Under the pieces are notes generated by a model, which ran no database searches, had not been told where the DNA came from, and saw nothing but the letters and a program-made list of their open reading frames with translations. Made by a program: the position numbers and the translations under genes. Below, in pieces: positions 7,777 through 16,496 of a stretch of 32,648 nucleotides of DNA (the first letter of the stretch is position 1; each line of letters starts with the position of its first letter). This DNA comes from DATKDU01 sp035512595. GTDB lineage: Bacteria > Planctomycetota > Planctomycetia > Pirellulales > Pirellulaceae. The stretch lies in contig DATKDU010000110.1 of assembly GCA_035512595.1 (NCBI GenBank), forward strand, positions 1 to 32,648, given 5' to 3'.

Positions 7777-9053
7777 TTACGGGTTGTCAGTCTTCTGGGC
7801 CGTCTCGTGGAACCGCCATTCCTTGCTGACAATCAGCCGCGCTCCACGGCGAAAGGAAAAGTAGGACCAAGCCCATTGTAATACGACCAACAGCCGGTTC
7901 TTGAAACCGGTCAGATAGTAGATATGGACGGCCAGCCATACGAGCCAGGCGGGAAACCCGGCCACTTTCAATCTTCCGATCTCCACGATGGCCCGGCTCC
8001 GCCCGATGGTGGCCATTTGCCCTTTGTCCACAAAACGGAACGGCTCCCGTGGCTTACCCGCTAACTCGCGGCGAATGGTCCGCGCCAGATAACGCCCCTG
8101 CTGCATGGCAACGGGGGCCGTTCCGGTAGGGGCTGGCCCGTCTGATGGGTGAAGCAGGCCATGTCGCCCGCCGCGAAGACTTCCCTATGCCCCTTGACGC
8201 TCAGATCCGGCTCTACGAGGACTCGCCCTTGGCGATCGACGGCAAGGCCCGCGGAATGACCGAGCGGCGAAGCCTTCACGCCGGCAGCCCACAGAACGGT
8301 GGCGGCTCGAATTCGCTCGTTGCCGATCTCGATGCCGTCCTCGTCGATGTTCGTGACTGCGCTGCGGGTCCACACCTGAACGCCTAGATGCTCCAGGTCC
8401 CTCGTCGCCCGTGCGGCTTGCTGCGCACTGAACATCGGCAAAATCCGCGGCCCCGCCTCCACCAACATCACGCGAGCCAGCTTCGAGTCGATCTGGCGAA
8501 AATCCTTGGCCAGGGTGAAACGGCTCATCTCGCCGATCGCCCCGGCCAACTCCACGCCAGTGGGGCCGCCCCCCACGACGACGAAGGTGAGGAGCCGCTT
8601 GCGATCTTCGGGCGACTGGATTCGCTCCGCCTCTTCGTAGGCCGACAGGACACGTCGGCGAATCTCCGTCGCCTGCTCCAGGGTCTTGAGGCCCGGCGCA
8701 TGTACTTCCCATTCCTCGTGACCAAAATAGCTGTGCCGCGCGCCGCAGGCGAGGATGAGGTAATCGAACGTCAATTCGCCGAATTCGGCCACGACCCGCT
8801 TTTGGTTCAGATCGAGCGACCGCACTTCGCCCTGCAACACGCGGATGTTCCGATAGCGAGAGAGCATGCTACGGATCGGCGCTGCGATGTCGGCCGGGCT
8901 CAGGCCGGCCATCGCCACCTGGTACAGAAGGGGCTGAAAGAGGTGATGATTCGTGCGATCCACAAGCGTAACCTCGACGCCTGCGACGCCTCCCAACCCC
9001 TTGGCGGCATTCAGCCCGACAAACCCGCCGCCGATGATCAGGACGTGAGGCAT
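7777..9053 (-). pseudogene. ndh: type II NADH:quinone dehydrogenase with single-base frameshift
   Basis: Two frames together make one NDH-2. The first part (9053 down to about 8125) has the FAD motif GGGFVGLNAAKGL at residues 7-19, the second dinucleotide site VVVGGGPTGVELAGAIGEM, and ATVLWAAGVKASPLG and FAAGDMACFTHQTGQPLP near the second FAD contact. The rest (about 8125-7777) continues with VAMQQGRYLARTI and the membrane-binding end AVHIYYLTGFKNRLLVVLQW. A base is missing at about 8122-8125; adding one gives exactly 426 codons and restores LPGTAPVAMQQGRY. NDH-2 passes NADH electrons to quinone without proton pumping. It lies 82 bases after the reductase gene, probably in one transcript. True mutation or assembly error cannot be told apart here. 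Confidence 0.85.
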
Positions 9054-9135
9054 TGCGCTGAATCAAGACCCTGCTGGCTTGTGGGAATCAAGTGAAATCA
9101 GGTCGAACCGGGGCGAGAGAGCAACGAACGAGCCA

Positions 9136-10206
9136 TCATGTCGGTCGCGCCCGCGATGCGGCCCTGGCAATCTTCTCGCCGATGAGCGCGATTTTGTGAT
9201 CCTTGAGGCGCTTCTCGTTAAGCCAGTACGGACTGGTAATCTCCTTGAAGGCGTGAATCGCGGCCTGAATGCCCTCGGCCCAGGCAACCGCAATCAGCTT
9301 GATGTCGCCGTGAACGTCCCCCACGGCAAAAATTCCCTGCCGGCTCGTCTCGAAGTACGGATCGACGGCAATGCTTCCATCCTCATTGAGGACCAGCGCC
9401 AGCCGCTCGAAAGTTTCTTTGGCTGATAAAAAGCCGATCTGCACAATGGCTAGCGCGCAGCTCATCCGCTGACCCCTGGTCAGAGAAAGCTCGATGACGT
9501 CGCCCACGAACCTGGCCGCAGTAATCTCGGCCGAGGTGTGAATCTGCCCGCCGGCGTCACGAATGCGCGCCAGACTGTCTGGCTTCCCGATCGGCGTGGA
9601 CTCGCGCACGATTAAGTCCACCAGGCCTCCACGGGCCTGCACCATGAGCGCCGCATCGAGTGCCGAGTCCCCTCCCCCGACTACCGCTACGCGGCTCCCC
9701 TCATAGTCGCCGATCTTGGGAATCTTGTAATGGACGTTCTTGGACCCTAGCTCGTCCAGCACGGCTAACCGCCGGGGATAGTGCAACAGTCCGCAGGCGA
9801 TAATCACCTTGCGACACAAGTAGCTCCCCTTGCTCGTCACGACCCGCTTCAGCCGGTCTTCCGTCCCGACCTGGTCAGTGTCCTCGATGGTCACCAGCTC
9901 CTCGTTGAAGCGAAATTGCACCAGCGCGTCGACGGCTTGACGGAACGTCCGCTGTGAAAGCTCCTCTCCCGTAATCCCATCGGGGAAGCCCGGGATATCA
10001 ACGATCCGTTTGTCGGCATACAGGAACTGTGGCTGCCCGCCCGGACGGTCCTTGGCCTCGATGACCAGTGTGGTCAACGCCCGGTGGGCGGTCGTCAGGC
10101 TGGCGGCCAAACCGGCGGGGCCCGCGCCGATGATAACAACGTCCCAATACGGCAAATTCCCAAAGTCCAAATCGGGTTCAAGCTGAGTTACCTTGAAATC
10201 GGCCAT
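9136..10206 (-). CDS. ferredoxin/flavodoxin-NADP(+) reductase, YumC (thioredoxin reductase-like) type
   Basis: The 356-residue flavoprotein has the FAD motif VVIIGAGPAGLAASL near residue 25, GGQPQFLYADKRIVDIPGFP near residue 57, the NADP motif VAVVGGGDSALDAALMVQ near residue 168, and the late GIFAVGDVHGD motif. The redox CxxC of thioredoxin reductases is absent: the segment reads KVIIACGLLHYPRR. This places it with the YumC/type 2 ferredoxin-NADP reductases. It probably moves electrons between NADPH and ferredoxin or flavodoxin in the cytosol. It sits upstream of ndh on the same strand, which suggests a shared role in redox balance. AGAAGG lies about nine bases before ATG 10206. Confidence 0.85.
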   Translation of the reverse strand: MADFKVTQLEPDLDFGNLPYWDVVIIGAGPAGLAASLTTAHRALTTLVIEAKDRPGGQPQFLYADKRIVDIPGFPDGITGEELSQRTFRQAVDALVQFRFNEELVTIEDTDQVGTEDRLKRVVTSKGSYLCRKVIIACGLLHYPRRLAVLDELGSKNVHYKIPKIGDYEGSRVAVVGGGDSALDAALMVQARGGLVDLIVRESTPIGKPDSLARIRDAGGQIHTSAEITAARFVGDVIELSLTRGQRMSCALAIVQIGFLSAKETFERLALVLNEDGSIAVDPYFETSRQGIFAVGDVHGDIKLIAVAWAEGIQAAIHAFKEITSPYWLNEKRLKDHKIALIGEKIARAASRARPT

Positions 10207-10432
10207 GACGGTCTGCCTTCTCGTGTGTCGGCACCATAGTGACCCGAGAGCCCACAGTAATGACTATCCGCGGACGGTCCATAGGTCAAACGGTGCCCTT
10301 CGGGAGAGCTCTCGTCCATAAGTTCCCGCATCGTGACCTGCACCAAAGCGACGGCACCACGGTCCAGGTGCCGCTGGAGCGGTTTGTCGGAGGAGGACCG
10401 GCAGCTTGAGCGAGGCGGAAGAGAAGGCCGCC

Positions 10433-10603
10433 CTAGAGCAACCTCGCCAATGCATTTACCGCATCCCGCGCCTTTTCCACGCCGCCGAGTTTATCGGCCA
10501 GCTTCTTCGCCTCGATCAACACGATTGCGGAGTTCGGACGACGGCCGCAATCCGCCAACATCCGCCGCTGTTTGGCACCGTCCGCCCCCTTGACTACAAA
10601 GTT
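10433..10603 (-). pseudogene. C-terminal fragment of the small basic wHTH-like gene found at 13947
   Basis: Read on the minus strand, this piece encodes NFVVKGADGAKQRR ... VLIEAKKLADKLGGVEKARD and ends NALARLL-stop at 10433. The intact gene at 13947-14237 has VYNVKAANGKPKRR ... ALIEAKKLADKLGGVERARD and the same last residues. The frame is open back to 10645, but the N-terminal half (AKIREYLADHPDAK...) is missing. It begins right behind the stop of the 835-residue gene, so that gene has a copy of this element on either side. Confidence 0.75.
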
Positions 10604-10650
10604 GCTACAGATTTTGTGAGCGACCCGCCCAGCACGGCTGAAGCGTTACC

Positions 10651-13158
10651 CTACGGCAATAAGACCACAGCCCCATTCGCGGCAAGACCTGCCGAGACCG
10701 AGTCACCGCGCACGATCGACGTCTCAACTTCAAGTGCCCACGACGCCTCTCGCTGCCGCTGGTCCACGGCATTCCACGCCTGCTGCGCGGCGGGGTGCCA
10801 GGCGTGCGCGCCGTCGTCGTACCAGAAGTGGCTGCCGATCGCTTCGGGGGTTCCCTCGTCGGCCAGCTTGATGCCCGAGCGCCGCGCCAGCCGGCCGCAA
10901 TAGGCAGCCATGATCGCAATGCACTCCTGCCGCTCGCCCGACTGCCGCTTGTCGATGGCGACGTAGCACTGGTAACCCAGTAGCGAAAAATCGCTGCTGA
11001 CAGCAATCAATTGCCGGGCGACGACCTGCCGCTTCCCCGCCGGGCTCCGGCCGACGAGATACACCACCTGCTTGTTGGCGTCGTGCGAGTTGGCGAGCAC
11101 CGACATCTCGTTGAAGTTCCCGACCCGCAGGCAGGTGTCGAAGTAATCCCCCATCAGGAAGATTTCCCGCGGGTCGTGGGCAATGCTGACGGTCAGTTGC
11201 CGACCGGCCAGCGACGCCGTTTCCTCGGCGGGGTGCAGCCATGCGTCGGCATTGCCGCCGTGCGCGCGAAACTTCGCCAGCCACGGGGCGCAGAGCGGCA
11301 GTCGGTCCTTGTAGTCCGCCCCGTGCATCGCCCAACCGGCGGCCACTTGCCGCAGCATATCCCGCTGCTCCTGGTCCATCTTCCCCAGCCAGGCCGCCAG
11401 CGATAGCCCGCGGGGGAGCGGCACGTCGGCCAGAGAGCAGCCCGCCTCGCTGCGCCACCACGCCTCGATGCGGCGCAGCAGCAGCGTCCGCAGCGCGCTG
11501 GTGGCGATCATCACCAGCGCCTCCTGGGCCGCGCGCAGGGCGCGCCGCCAGTCGCAGGCTGCCGACGCCTGCTGGCTGGAGTGCTCCATGATTTTGCGCA
11601 CCGACTTAGGGAGCGAGATGGGCTGGCCAGCCAGCGATTGATAGGCAGCAATCCGCTGGAGCCAATCAGCCAGCGGGGAACCGTCGGCAATTGGGCGCGT
11701 CAGGGGAGCGGCCGGCTTCAGCCAGAGACGCAAGGTCTCGTGGAGCGGCACCTGCCCCACCGCCGGCAAGATCAGCTCGCGGCACGCACTCGCCAGGACC
11801 CTCTTCAGCCGCGGCGTGATCGTCCGCGAGGAAAATCGCCCCAGCCAGCCAATCCACCGCTCGATGAGCGCCACCTGGCAGGAGTCCGCCAGGACGGGGA
11901 TCAGTGCCGACAAGATTTCCCCCTCCACAGCGATCCCAACGTACGCCAGGCGGTCGGCAATCCGTCGGGCCACGTGCGGCTTCACGCCGTAGGCCCACAG
12001 CCGCCAGATCTGCCCGTGCTGTGCCGCCCAGGCCAGATCGTCCAGCGTGGCGCCTTTCGCCAGCAGGGAGCTGAGCGCGGTCACGTCCCCGTGGCAAACC
12101 AGCTCCGGGAGCTGCTCGATCGCCACCAGCAGCCGGTCGTAACCCGGCTCGCCGAACTGGCCCGCGAACGAGGCGAGTAGCCGCTCCAGCGAGTGCGACT
12201 CCGCCCGCTCCATCCCCAGGGCCACGACCCGCGGCGGAAGTGGCGCAGTGCCGCCGTCTGCGGCCGCCCAGGCAGCGAGCGTCGCCGGCAAGCGATGCCA
12301 GCTCGCGGCATGTTGCCTGCCGCGCAATTGCCGGCACTTGGCCAAGAGGAGCTCGCAGTGCTCGGTCAGGCTCCGCCTCCGCGGACGGGACGAGAGTCCG
12401 GCTGCGGACACGAACTGCGGCGAAAGAGTTGCCACGGCCGAGCGCAGCTCCGAGAGGATGGCATAGGGCCGTTCGCTGCGGCTCCGCTTGCTCCAGACGT
12501 GCAGCCGCCGCTCAAGCCTTTGCAACTGCTCGGCCGGCGCGAGCTCGTCCCAGCGATCGGCCAGGACCTGCGCCGCTTGGAGGAAGCGGCCGGCCGCTAG
12601 GCTTCCCGACAGCCAGCAGGCGACCCGGGCCAGCCATGCGACGAGAGAAGGATAGGGGCGGCCGGCGGGAGCTGCGTCGAGCGCGCGGCGGAGCCCCTGC
12701 TCCTGCCGGCCGTCAAGCAGGTAAGGGGCTCCCGGCGGCTCGGCTCCCACCTGAAGTTGCCTGCGCCACTCCCGCACGGCCGCCAGCCGCGCCCGAAGCC
12801 GCTCGATCTCCTTTCGCTCGGCGTCGATCTGGGGGCGCTGGCGGCGGCGCGCCGGGCGACGCTGTTCTTCTTCATCCAACGAGCGTGACCAGCGGGCCAG
12901 TGCCTGCCCGATCGCCAGCAGCGTGTAGTCGGTTAGCTCGCCATCGCAGGCGGCAATCCCCAGCTCGGTGGGAGTCGGGGCTTCGATGGCGGTGGGCGGG
13001 GCACAACGGCGGGTCAGGCAGTGGCGGAGCTTCTCGAAATTAGTGCTGCCGCCGGCAACGAACACGCGCCCCTCCAGGCTGATCCAGACCCGCGCATGGA
13101 GCGTGCGGGCCAGCGCCAGCCGGCGACGAGTTTTGCAACTGGGATGACGAGCAGACAT
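10651..13158 (-). CDS. large protein of unknown function (835 residues)
   Basis: A single frame of 835 codons, very Arg/Ala/Leu-rich, with no signal peptide and no clear membrane span. Residues about 1-60 include CKTRRRLALARTLHARVWIS. Residues about 90-135 are a charged helix, possibly coiled coil (DAERKEIERLRARLAAVREW). The middle (about 150-600) looks all-helical, repeat-like. The C-terminal ~200 residues are a distinct domain: FLMGDYFDTCLRVG, then NEMSVLANSHDANKQVVYLV, RQLIAVSSDFSLLGYQCYVA and FWYDDGAHAW. Conserved-looking Cys, Asp, Asn and Tyr there suggest an enzyme or ligand-binding fold, but I cannot name one. I have an impression of similar C-terminal domains in other planctomycete proteins; this needs a search. 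It is flanked by two copies of a small basic gene. Confidence 0.75.
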   Translation of the reverse strand: MSARHPSCKTRRRLALARTLHARVWISLEGRVFVAGGSTNFEKLRHCLTRRCAPPTAIEAPTPTELGIAACDGELTDYTLLAIGQALARWSRSLDEEEQRRPARRRQRPQIDAERKEIERLRARLAAVREWRRQLQVGAEPPGAPYLLDGRQEQGLRRALDAAPAGRPYPSLVAWLARVACWLSGSLAAGRFLQAAQVLADRWDELAPAEQLQRLERRLHVWSKRSRSERPYAILSELRSAVATLSPQFVSAAGLSSRPRRRSLTEHCELLLAKCRQLRGRQHAASWHRLPATLAAWAAADGGTAPLPPRVVALGMERAESHSLERLLASFAGQFGEPGYDRLLVAIEQLPELVCHGDVTALSSLLAKGATLDDLAWAAQHGQIWRLWAYGVKPHVARRIADRLAYVGIAVEGEILSALIPVLADSCQVALIERWIGWLGRFSSRTITPRLKRVLASACRELILPAVGQVPLHETLRLWLKPAAPLTRPIADGSPLADWLQRIAAYQSLAGQPISLPKSVRKIMEHSSQQASAACDWRRALRAAQEALVMIATSALRTLLLRRIEAWWRSEAGCSLADVPLPRGLSLAAWLGKMDQEQRDMLRQVAAGWAMHGADYKDRLPLCAPWLAKFRAHGGNADAWLHPAEETASLAGRQLTVSIAHDPREIFLMGDYFDTCLRVGNFNEMSVLANSHDANKQVVYLVGRSPAGKRQVVARQLIAVSSDFSLLGYQCYVAIDKRQSGERQECIAIMAAYCGRLARRSGIKLADEGTPEAIGSHFWYDDGAHAWHPAAQQAWNAVDQRQREASWALEVETSIVRGDSVSAGLAANGAVVLLP

Positions 13159-13659
13159 GGCGATTCAGGGTCGAGGCGCGGAACAGGCGCACGAGGATCC
13201 GGTCCGGCAGCGCGGCGGCATTGCCAGCCACCGCGCAGTGCAGCGGCGACACACGCGGGAAAAAAAACGAATCGGCCAGCAAGCGCAGCGGCACCGGGCA
13301 GGCGCAGAGCGACCCGCGCGGCCTCGCCGAGGCGGCAGCCGTTCAGCCAAGACTCACGCTATGGCTAGTCCGGGTGGACGAGCCGCGCGCAGGGCTGGGA
13401 ACTGAGATGATGGAGAGCGAGCATGGGAACCTCGTCATGAAGCGACGCACTGGGCGTCGCAGGGCGTAACAAGACAAGGAGTTCGACGCGTGGGTTCGCG
13501 CCGCAGCTCTTTCCCCCGCGCCGCACATTTCCGGCCTCCGCCGCAGCTCGGCATAGGGTCTGCGCAGGTTCTCGTCCTGCCGCGGGGCGCGGACCACGAT
13601 TTTGCCGGAGCCGTCCTGCTAAGGCTCAGACGGCCGGTCAATCGAACACGCCTTTGGCC
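13159..13659. other. gene-poor stretch upstream of the 835-residue gene
   Basis: About 500 bases with only overlapping low-complexity Arg/Ala/Pro frames on both strands. Nothing recognisable was found. It presumably holds the promoter of the large gene (start 13158), but no convincing -35/-10 pair was seen. Confidence 0.35.
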
Positions 13660-13838
13660 CTCCCAGAACGACCAGTCGCCGGGCAGCCCTTCCCCGACCA
13701 GCGCATGGCCGTGACGACGGGGGAGAACACCGTGGTCCCTTCACGGATCATTTGGGCCGTCGCCCCGCAAGCGGCGCGGAACCGCTGGTTGCGGATGGCC
13801 AGATCGGCGTGCCAGTAGGGGGAGGCGAGGTAGATCAT
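13660..13838 (-). pseudogene. DUF1937 family protein, frameshifted and truncated
   Basis: From ATG 13838 the minus strand encodes MIYLASPYWHADLAIRNQRF, then AACGATAQMIREGTTVFSPVV, the usual start of DUF1937 proteins. These are small phage- and plasmid-associated proteins with a nucleoside 2-deoxyribosyltransferase-like fold. Just after SPVV (about 13711-13722) the frame shifts by one base; in the next frame the text continues HGHALVGEGLPGDWSFWE. Homology stops at about 13660, before the C-terminal third, so the gene is both shifted and cut. Unlike the ndh and dsrE cases, the lost end makes true decay the better explanation. Confidence 0.7.
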
Positions 13839-13853
13839 CGTTAGACTGGTGGG

Positions 13854-13940
13854 ATGGACTCTGCTTCGAAACGTCCGTGGTATCGGCTGCACTGGGTGAC
13901 GTGGGTGGTCATAGGCGTCGTAGCGTCTGCCTTCGCCGGG
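13854..13940 (+). pseudogene. N-terminal fragment of a membrane-anchored protein
   Basis: The frame from ATG 13854 reads MDSASKRPWYRLHWVTWVVI and continues as one hydrophobic span (GVVASAFAGAQLQ). After that it runs into the complement of the small basic gene's last codons and makes no sense. RPWYRLHWxTW looks to me like a common start of planctomycete membrane proteins (memory, unchecked). A TAGACT hexamer at 13842-13847 could be its -10 box. Probably a remnant, divergent from the DUF1937 piece. Confidence 0.35.
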
Positions 13941-13946
13941 GCCCAG

Positions 13947-14237
13947 CTACAGCAACCGAGCCAGCGCGTTCACCGCATCCCGTGCCCTTTCCACGCCGCC
14001 CAGCTTGTCGGCCAGCTTCTTGGCCTCGATCAATGCCGTAAGGGTATCGCCCTTGGATCGCTTGACGCTCTTGGCCCGCCGCTTCGGCTTTCCATTCGCC
14101 GCCTTGACGTTATAGACTTGCGCCCCGCTGACCTTCACTCGCTGGGACTTAAGCGCCGCAACCACGTCGGCCGCTTTCGCGTCGGGATGATCGGCGAGGT
14201 ACTCCCTGATCTTGGCGGCTTTGCTGTTTTTGGCCAT
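13947..14237 (-). CDS. small basic protein with winged-helix/HTH-like N-terminus
   Basis: The 96-residue product starts at ATG 14237 with GGAG nine bases upstream (the longer frame to 14444 lacks support and overlaps the ppsA remnant). Residues 1-50, MAKNSKAAKIREYLADHPDA then AADVVAALKSQRVKVSGAQV, have the spacing of a small helix-turn-helix domain. Residues 51-70 are very basic (KPKRRAKSVKRSKGD), and the rest is a helix, LIEAKKLADKLGGVERARDA. DNA binding is inferred from fold pattern and charge. A broken second copy lies at 10433-10603 in the same orientation. Confidence 0.75.
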   Translation of the reverse strand: MAKNSKAAKIREYLADHPDAKAADVVAALKSQRVKVSGAQVYNVKAANGKPKRRAKSVKRSKGDTLTALIEAKKLADKLGGVERARDAVNALARLL

Positions 14238-14367
14238 CTCTTGCTCCGTGGAATGAGCCCCGGCTATAGGGTGATTCGAGGCGCGGGGGCGGTCAAGGCG
14301 CGGGAGTCGACCCGTAACTTGGATAGAGAATCGGCCGAACTGGCGCCATTTGAAGCCTCTTTCGTGC

Positions 14368-14589
14368 TTACCGTCGGCCGGCCATCTGCTCGTCGAGCTT
14401 GCCATGCCGCAGAAAGTGGCGGTAGGCAACTGCAGTAATCGCAAAACCGTCGGGAATATTTACCCCCAAGGGCGTCAGATGCTGAACCATCTCCCCCAGC
14501 GAGGCGTTCTTGCCCCCCACCAGCGGCACGTCGGCAATGCCAAGTTGCGAGAAGGGAATCACGAAACGCTGCTCATTGGACGTCGTCAT
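14368..14589 (-). pseudogene. ppsA: N-terminal fragment of phosphoenolpyruvate synthase
   Basis: From ATG 14589 the minus strand reads MTTSNEQRFVIPFSQLGIAD, then VPLVGGKNASLGEM, GVNIPDGFAITAVAYRHFL and KLDEQM. This is the classic start of the PEP synthase ATP-grasp domain, including the GGKNASLGEM nucleotide-binding loop. A full enzyme has about 800 residues; here the frame stops after about 73, and the DNA beyond belongs to the small basic gene. So the rest was deleted or displaced. It lies downstream of galT and ybaK-like on the same strand, which suggests it was once the third gene of that operon. Confidence 0.85.
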
Positions 14590-14686
14590 GGAGCAATCCT
14601 GAATCCTGGTCAACCGTAACACAACTCCTCAGCGCAGCAAGCAGCCTGCCCACGGCTGGGAGTTGCACCCGACAGCCCGGCCGGAT

Positions 14687-15169
14687 CTAGTGACCAACGC
14701 TTTCGTAGCTCTCGAGAGTCAGCGGCATCACGAGCGGATGCTCCATTTCGCGGAAGTCGGCAACCTTCATGCGAATCGCCGCGGTGCCGTCGATCTCCTC
14801 AAAAGCGATCGAACTCTCCTTGGCGAGCGATTGATCGAGCAGGGTCCGCACGTTGTAGTGCGAGCCGAAAGGCATCAGGCCGCCTGCCTCGCAATCAGGG
14901 CAGAACTGAACCTGTTCGATGTCACTCGCCGGCGTCAAGTCGCATCCCTCCAGCGCCCGTGTGGCGAAACGCAATTCGAGCGGGCGGGCGAGCGCTGCCA
15001 CCGCCAGCATATAGCGGTAGCCGTGATCGGCCTTGAGCAGTGTCACCTGGGCCAGCTCGCCGGCCGAAATCTTCCCATCGTCGGCCAGACTCGCCAGGGA
15101 TGCGCCCGCGGAATGTTTGAGGATCTCAAAGGGAACTTTGTTTCGCCGAAGCAATTCTTGAATCTTCAT
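14687..15169 (-). CDS. YbaK/aaRS-associated (aminoacyl-tRNA deacylase-like) domain protein
   Basis: The 160-residue product follows the YbaK/ProX fold. It has an N-terminal MKIQELLRRNKVPFEILKHS, then LLKADHGYRYMLAVAAL, FCPDCEAGGLMPFGSHYNV, and a final block LLDQSLAKESSIAF...VADF. Active members hydrolyse mischarged tRNA. The lysine usual just before the third strand (K-T-L-type motif) appears as Gln41 here, and the late G-T-H motif reads DGTAA, so the hydrolase may be inactive or altered; this is inference from memory of the family. GAGGAAG precedes ATG 15169, only 19 bases after the galT stop, so the two are cotranscribed. Confidence 0.75.
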   Translation of the reverse strand: MKIQELLRRNKVPFEILKHSAGASLASLADDGKISAGELAQVTLLKADHGYRYMLAVAALARPLELRFATRALEGCDLTPASDIEQVQFCPDCEAGGLMPFGSHYNVRTLLDQSLAKESSIAFEEIDGTAAIRMKVADFREMEHPLVMPLTLESYESVGH

Positions 15170-15188
15170 TGCTCACTTCCTCAATTCC

Positions 15189-16226
15189 CTAGGCGGCCGC
15201 AGTCTTGGTCTTGCCGTTTTCCACCACGGCCACTTCGGTGAGAAACGCCACGGCATCCTCCGGTAGGACCGTGTTGATGGCCATGCCGCTGCCAAGTTCA
15301 AAACCAGCCGGCGTGGTCAATCGCGGCAGGATACGGACATGCCACAAAAAGTACTCCTTGTCTTCGTCACCGCGGGGAACGTTGTCGATCGTCAGGTTGA
15401 AGGCCGGGTTGTCGAGTGCCGTGTGCAGCTCCAGCAGTACTTTTTTCAGGAGCTCCGCCAGAGTCCGCAATCTCTCGGGCCGGACCTGAGTGAAGGAAGG
15501 GGGCGGGCTCCGCGGCACGATCCAGGTCTCAAAGGGCGCGTGCGAGGCATACGGCATGAACGCAACGTAATCCTCGTTGCTCGCCAGAATGCGCTTACCG
15601 GCTTCCAGCTCTTGTTCGCGAATCACGGCGTACAGGCACGAGCCAGTGCGGTCGAAATACTCGCTGGCCTCAAAGTGCTTGACCCTGAGCAACCGCGGCA
15701 CCACGGGAGTGGCGATCAGTTGCCAGTGCGGATGCGCCAGCGACGTGCCCGCTTCGGCGCCGTGATTCTTGAAGATGATCACCGTCTGAACGCGGCGGTC
15801 GCGCATCAAGTCCTGATAGCGAAGCTGGAGCGTGCGGAGCACGCGCTCCACCTGGTCCAGCGGCTGCTGGGCCAGAAACAGCCGGTGGTCGGGAGACTCA
15901 ACGATCACCTCGTGCGCTCCGCAGCCTCCCATGAATTGGAACATGTGTCCGTCCGCTTCCCGCCGCGGGTTTTCCTCGATTCGCAGCGCCGGGAACTTGT
16001 TGGGGAAGACCCGCACCTGCCAGTGAGTCGGATCGGCCGGACTGCGAAGGGAATAGATCTCCGGCGGCGTAAATGCTTCGTTGCCCGGGCAAAATGGGCA
16101 TTTAGCAGCAGCGGTCAAGTCATCCCCAGGGCCGACCTTCGCCGGGCGGTCATGCGGGCGCAAGCTGCGCGACGGCGAGAAGATCACCCAGTCGGACGTC
16201 GTAGGATCGAATCGCAGGAGGGACAT
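15189..16226 (-). CDS. galT: galactose-1-phosphate uridylyltransferase
   Basis: The 345-residue protein carries the GalT hallmarks. The zinc site begins with CPFC at 43-46, GAHEVIVESPDH lies near 104-114, and the active-site HPHWQ at 165-169 has the nucleotidylated histidine as its second His. NEDYVAFMPYASHAPFETWI and LTIDNVPRGDEDKEYFLWHV are also typical. GalT swaps UMP between UDP-glucose and galactose-1-phosphate in the Leloir pathway. Related ADP-glucose phosphorylases have the same motifs, so the exact substrate is not proved. Length is normal. It heads an apparent operon with the ybaK-like gene and, formerly, ppsA. Confidence 0.88.
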   Translation of the reverse strand: MSLLRFDPTTSDWVIFSPSRSLRPHDRPAKVGPGDDLTAAAKCPFCPGNEAFTPPEIYSLRSPADPTHWQVRVFPNKFPALRIEENPRREADGHMFQFMGGCGAHEVIVESPDHRLFLAQQPLDQVERVLRTLQLRYQDLMRDRRVQTVIIFKNHGAEAGTSLAHPHWQLIATPVVPRLLRVKHFEASEYFDRTGSCLYAVIREQELEAGKRILASNEDYVAFMPYASHAPFETWIVPRSPPPSFTQVRPERLRTLAELLKKVLLELHTALDNPAFNLTIDNVPRGDEDKEYFLWHVRILPRLTTPAGFELGSGMAINTVLPEDAVAFLTEVAVVENGKTKTAAA

Positions 16227-16496
16227 GGCGCAGGGTCCAAATTAGTGGCTCAACAAAAGCCATGTCAGGGTGGGTTGCATGTCGCGTGCCGGGTGTCACC
16301 GGGAGCCTGATTCCGGGGTTGGGGCCAGCACGTGTCCATTTTCTGCGTGACGGAAGCATGGACCCAACGCGCAAGTGAGTAGAATCGACACACCTAAGCG
16401 TGCCCGTCCGCGCGCCTGGAATTGCGACGCTGCTCACTTTCATCTGGAACCTTGACTTTCGTCCAGCCCAAACCCGGCCCATACTCCTTGCCCGGT

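Noticed and set aside
12240..13043. 267-codon + strand frame opposite the large unknown gene
   Set aside because: Ala/Arg/Pro-rich low-complexity text without start signal; the minus-strand frame is 835 codons long and has varied, domain-like sequence.
15339..16310. 323-codon open frame on the + strand opposite galT
   Set aside because: The minus strand encodes a full GalT with intact motifs; the opposite frame is a compositional shadow.
16227..16496. Frames in the gap between galT and the response regulator
   Set aside because: No start signal or recognisable protein text on either strand.
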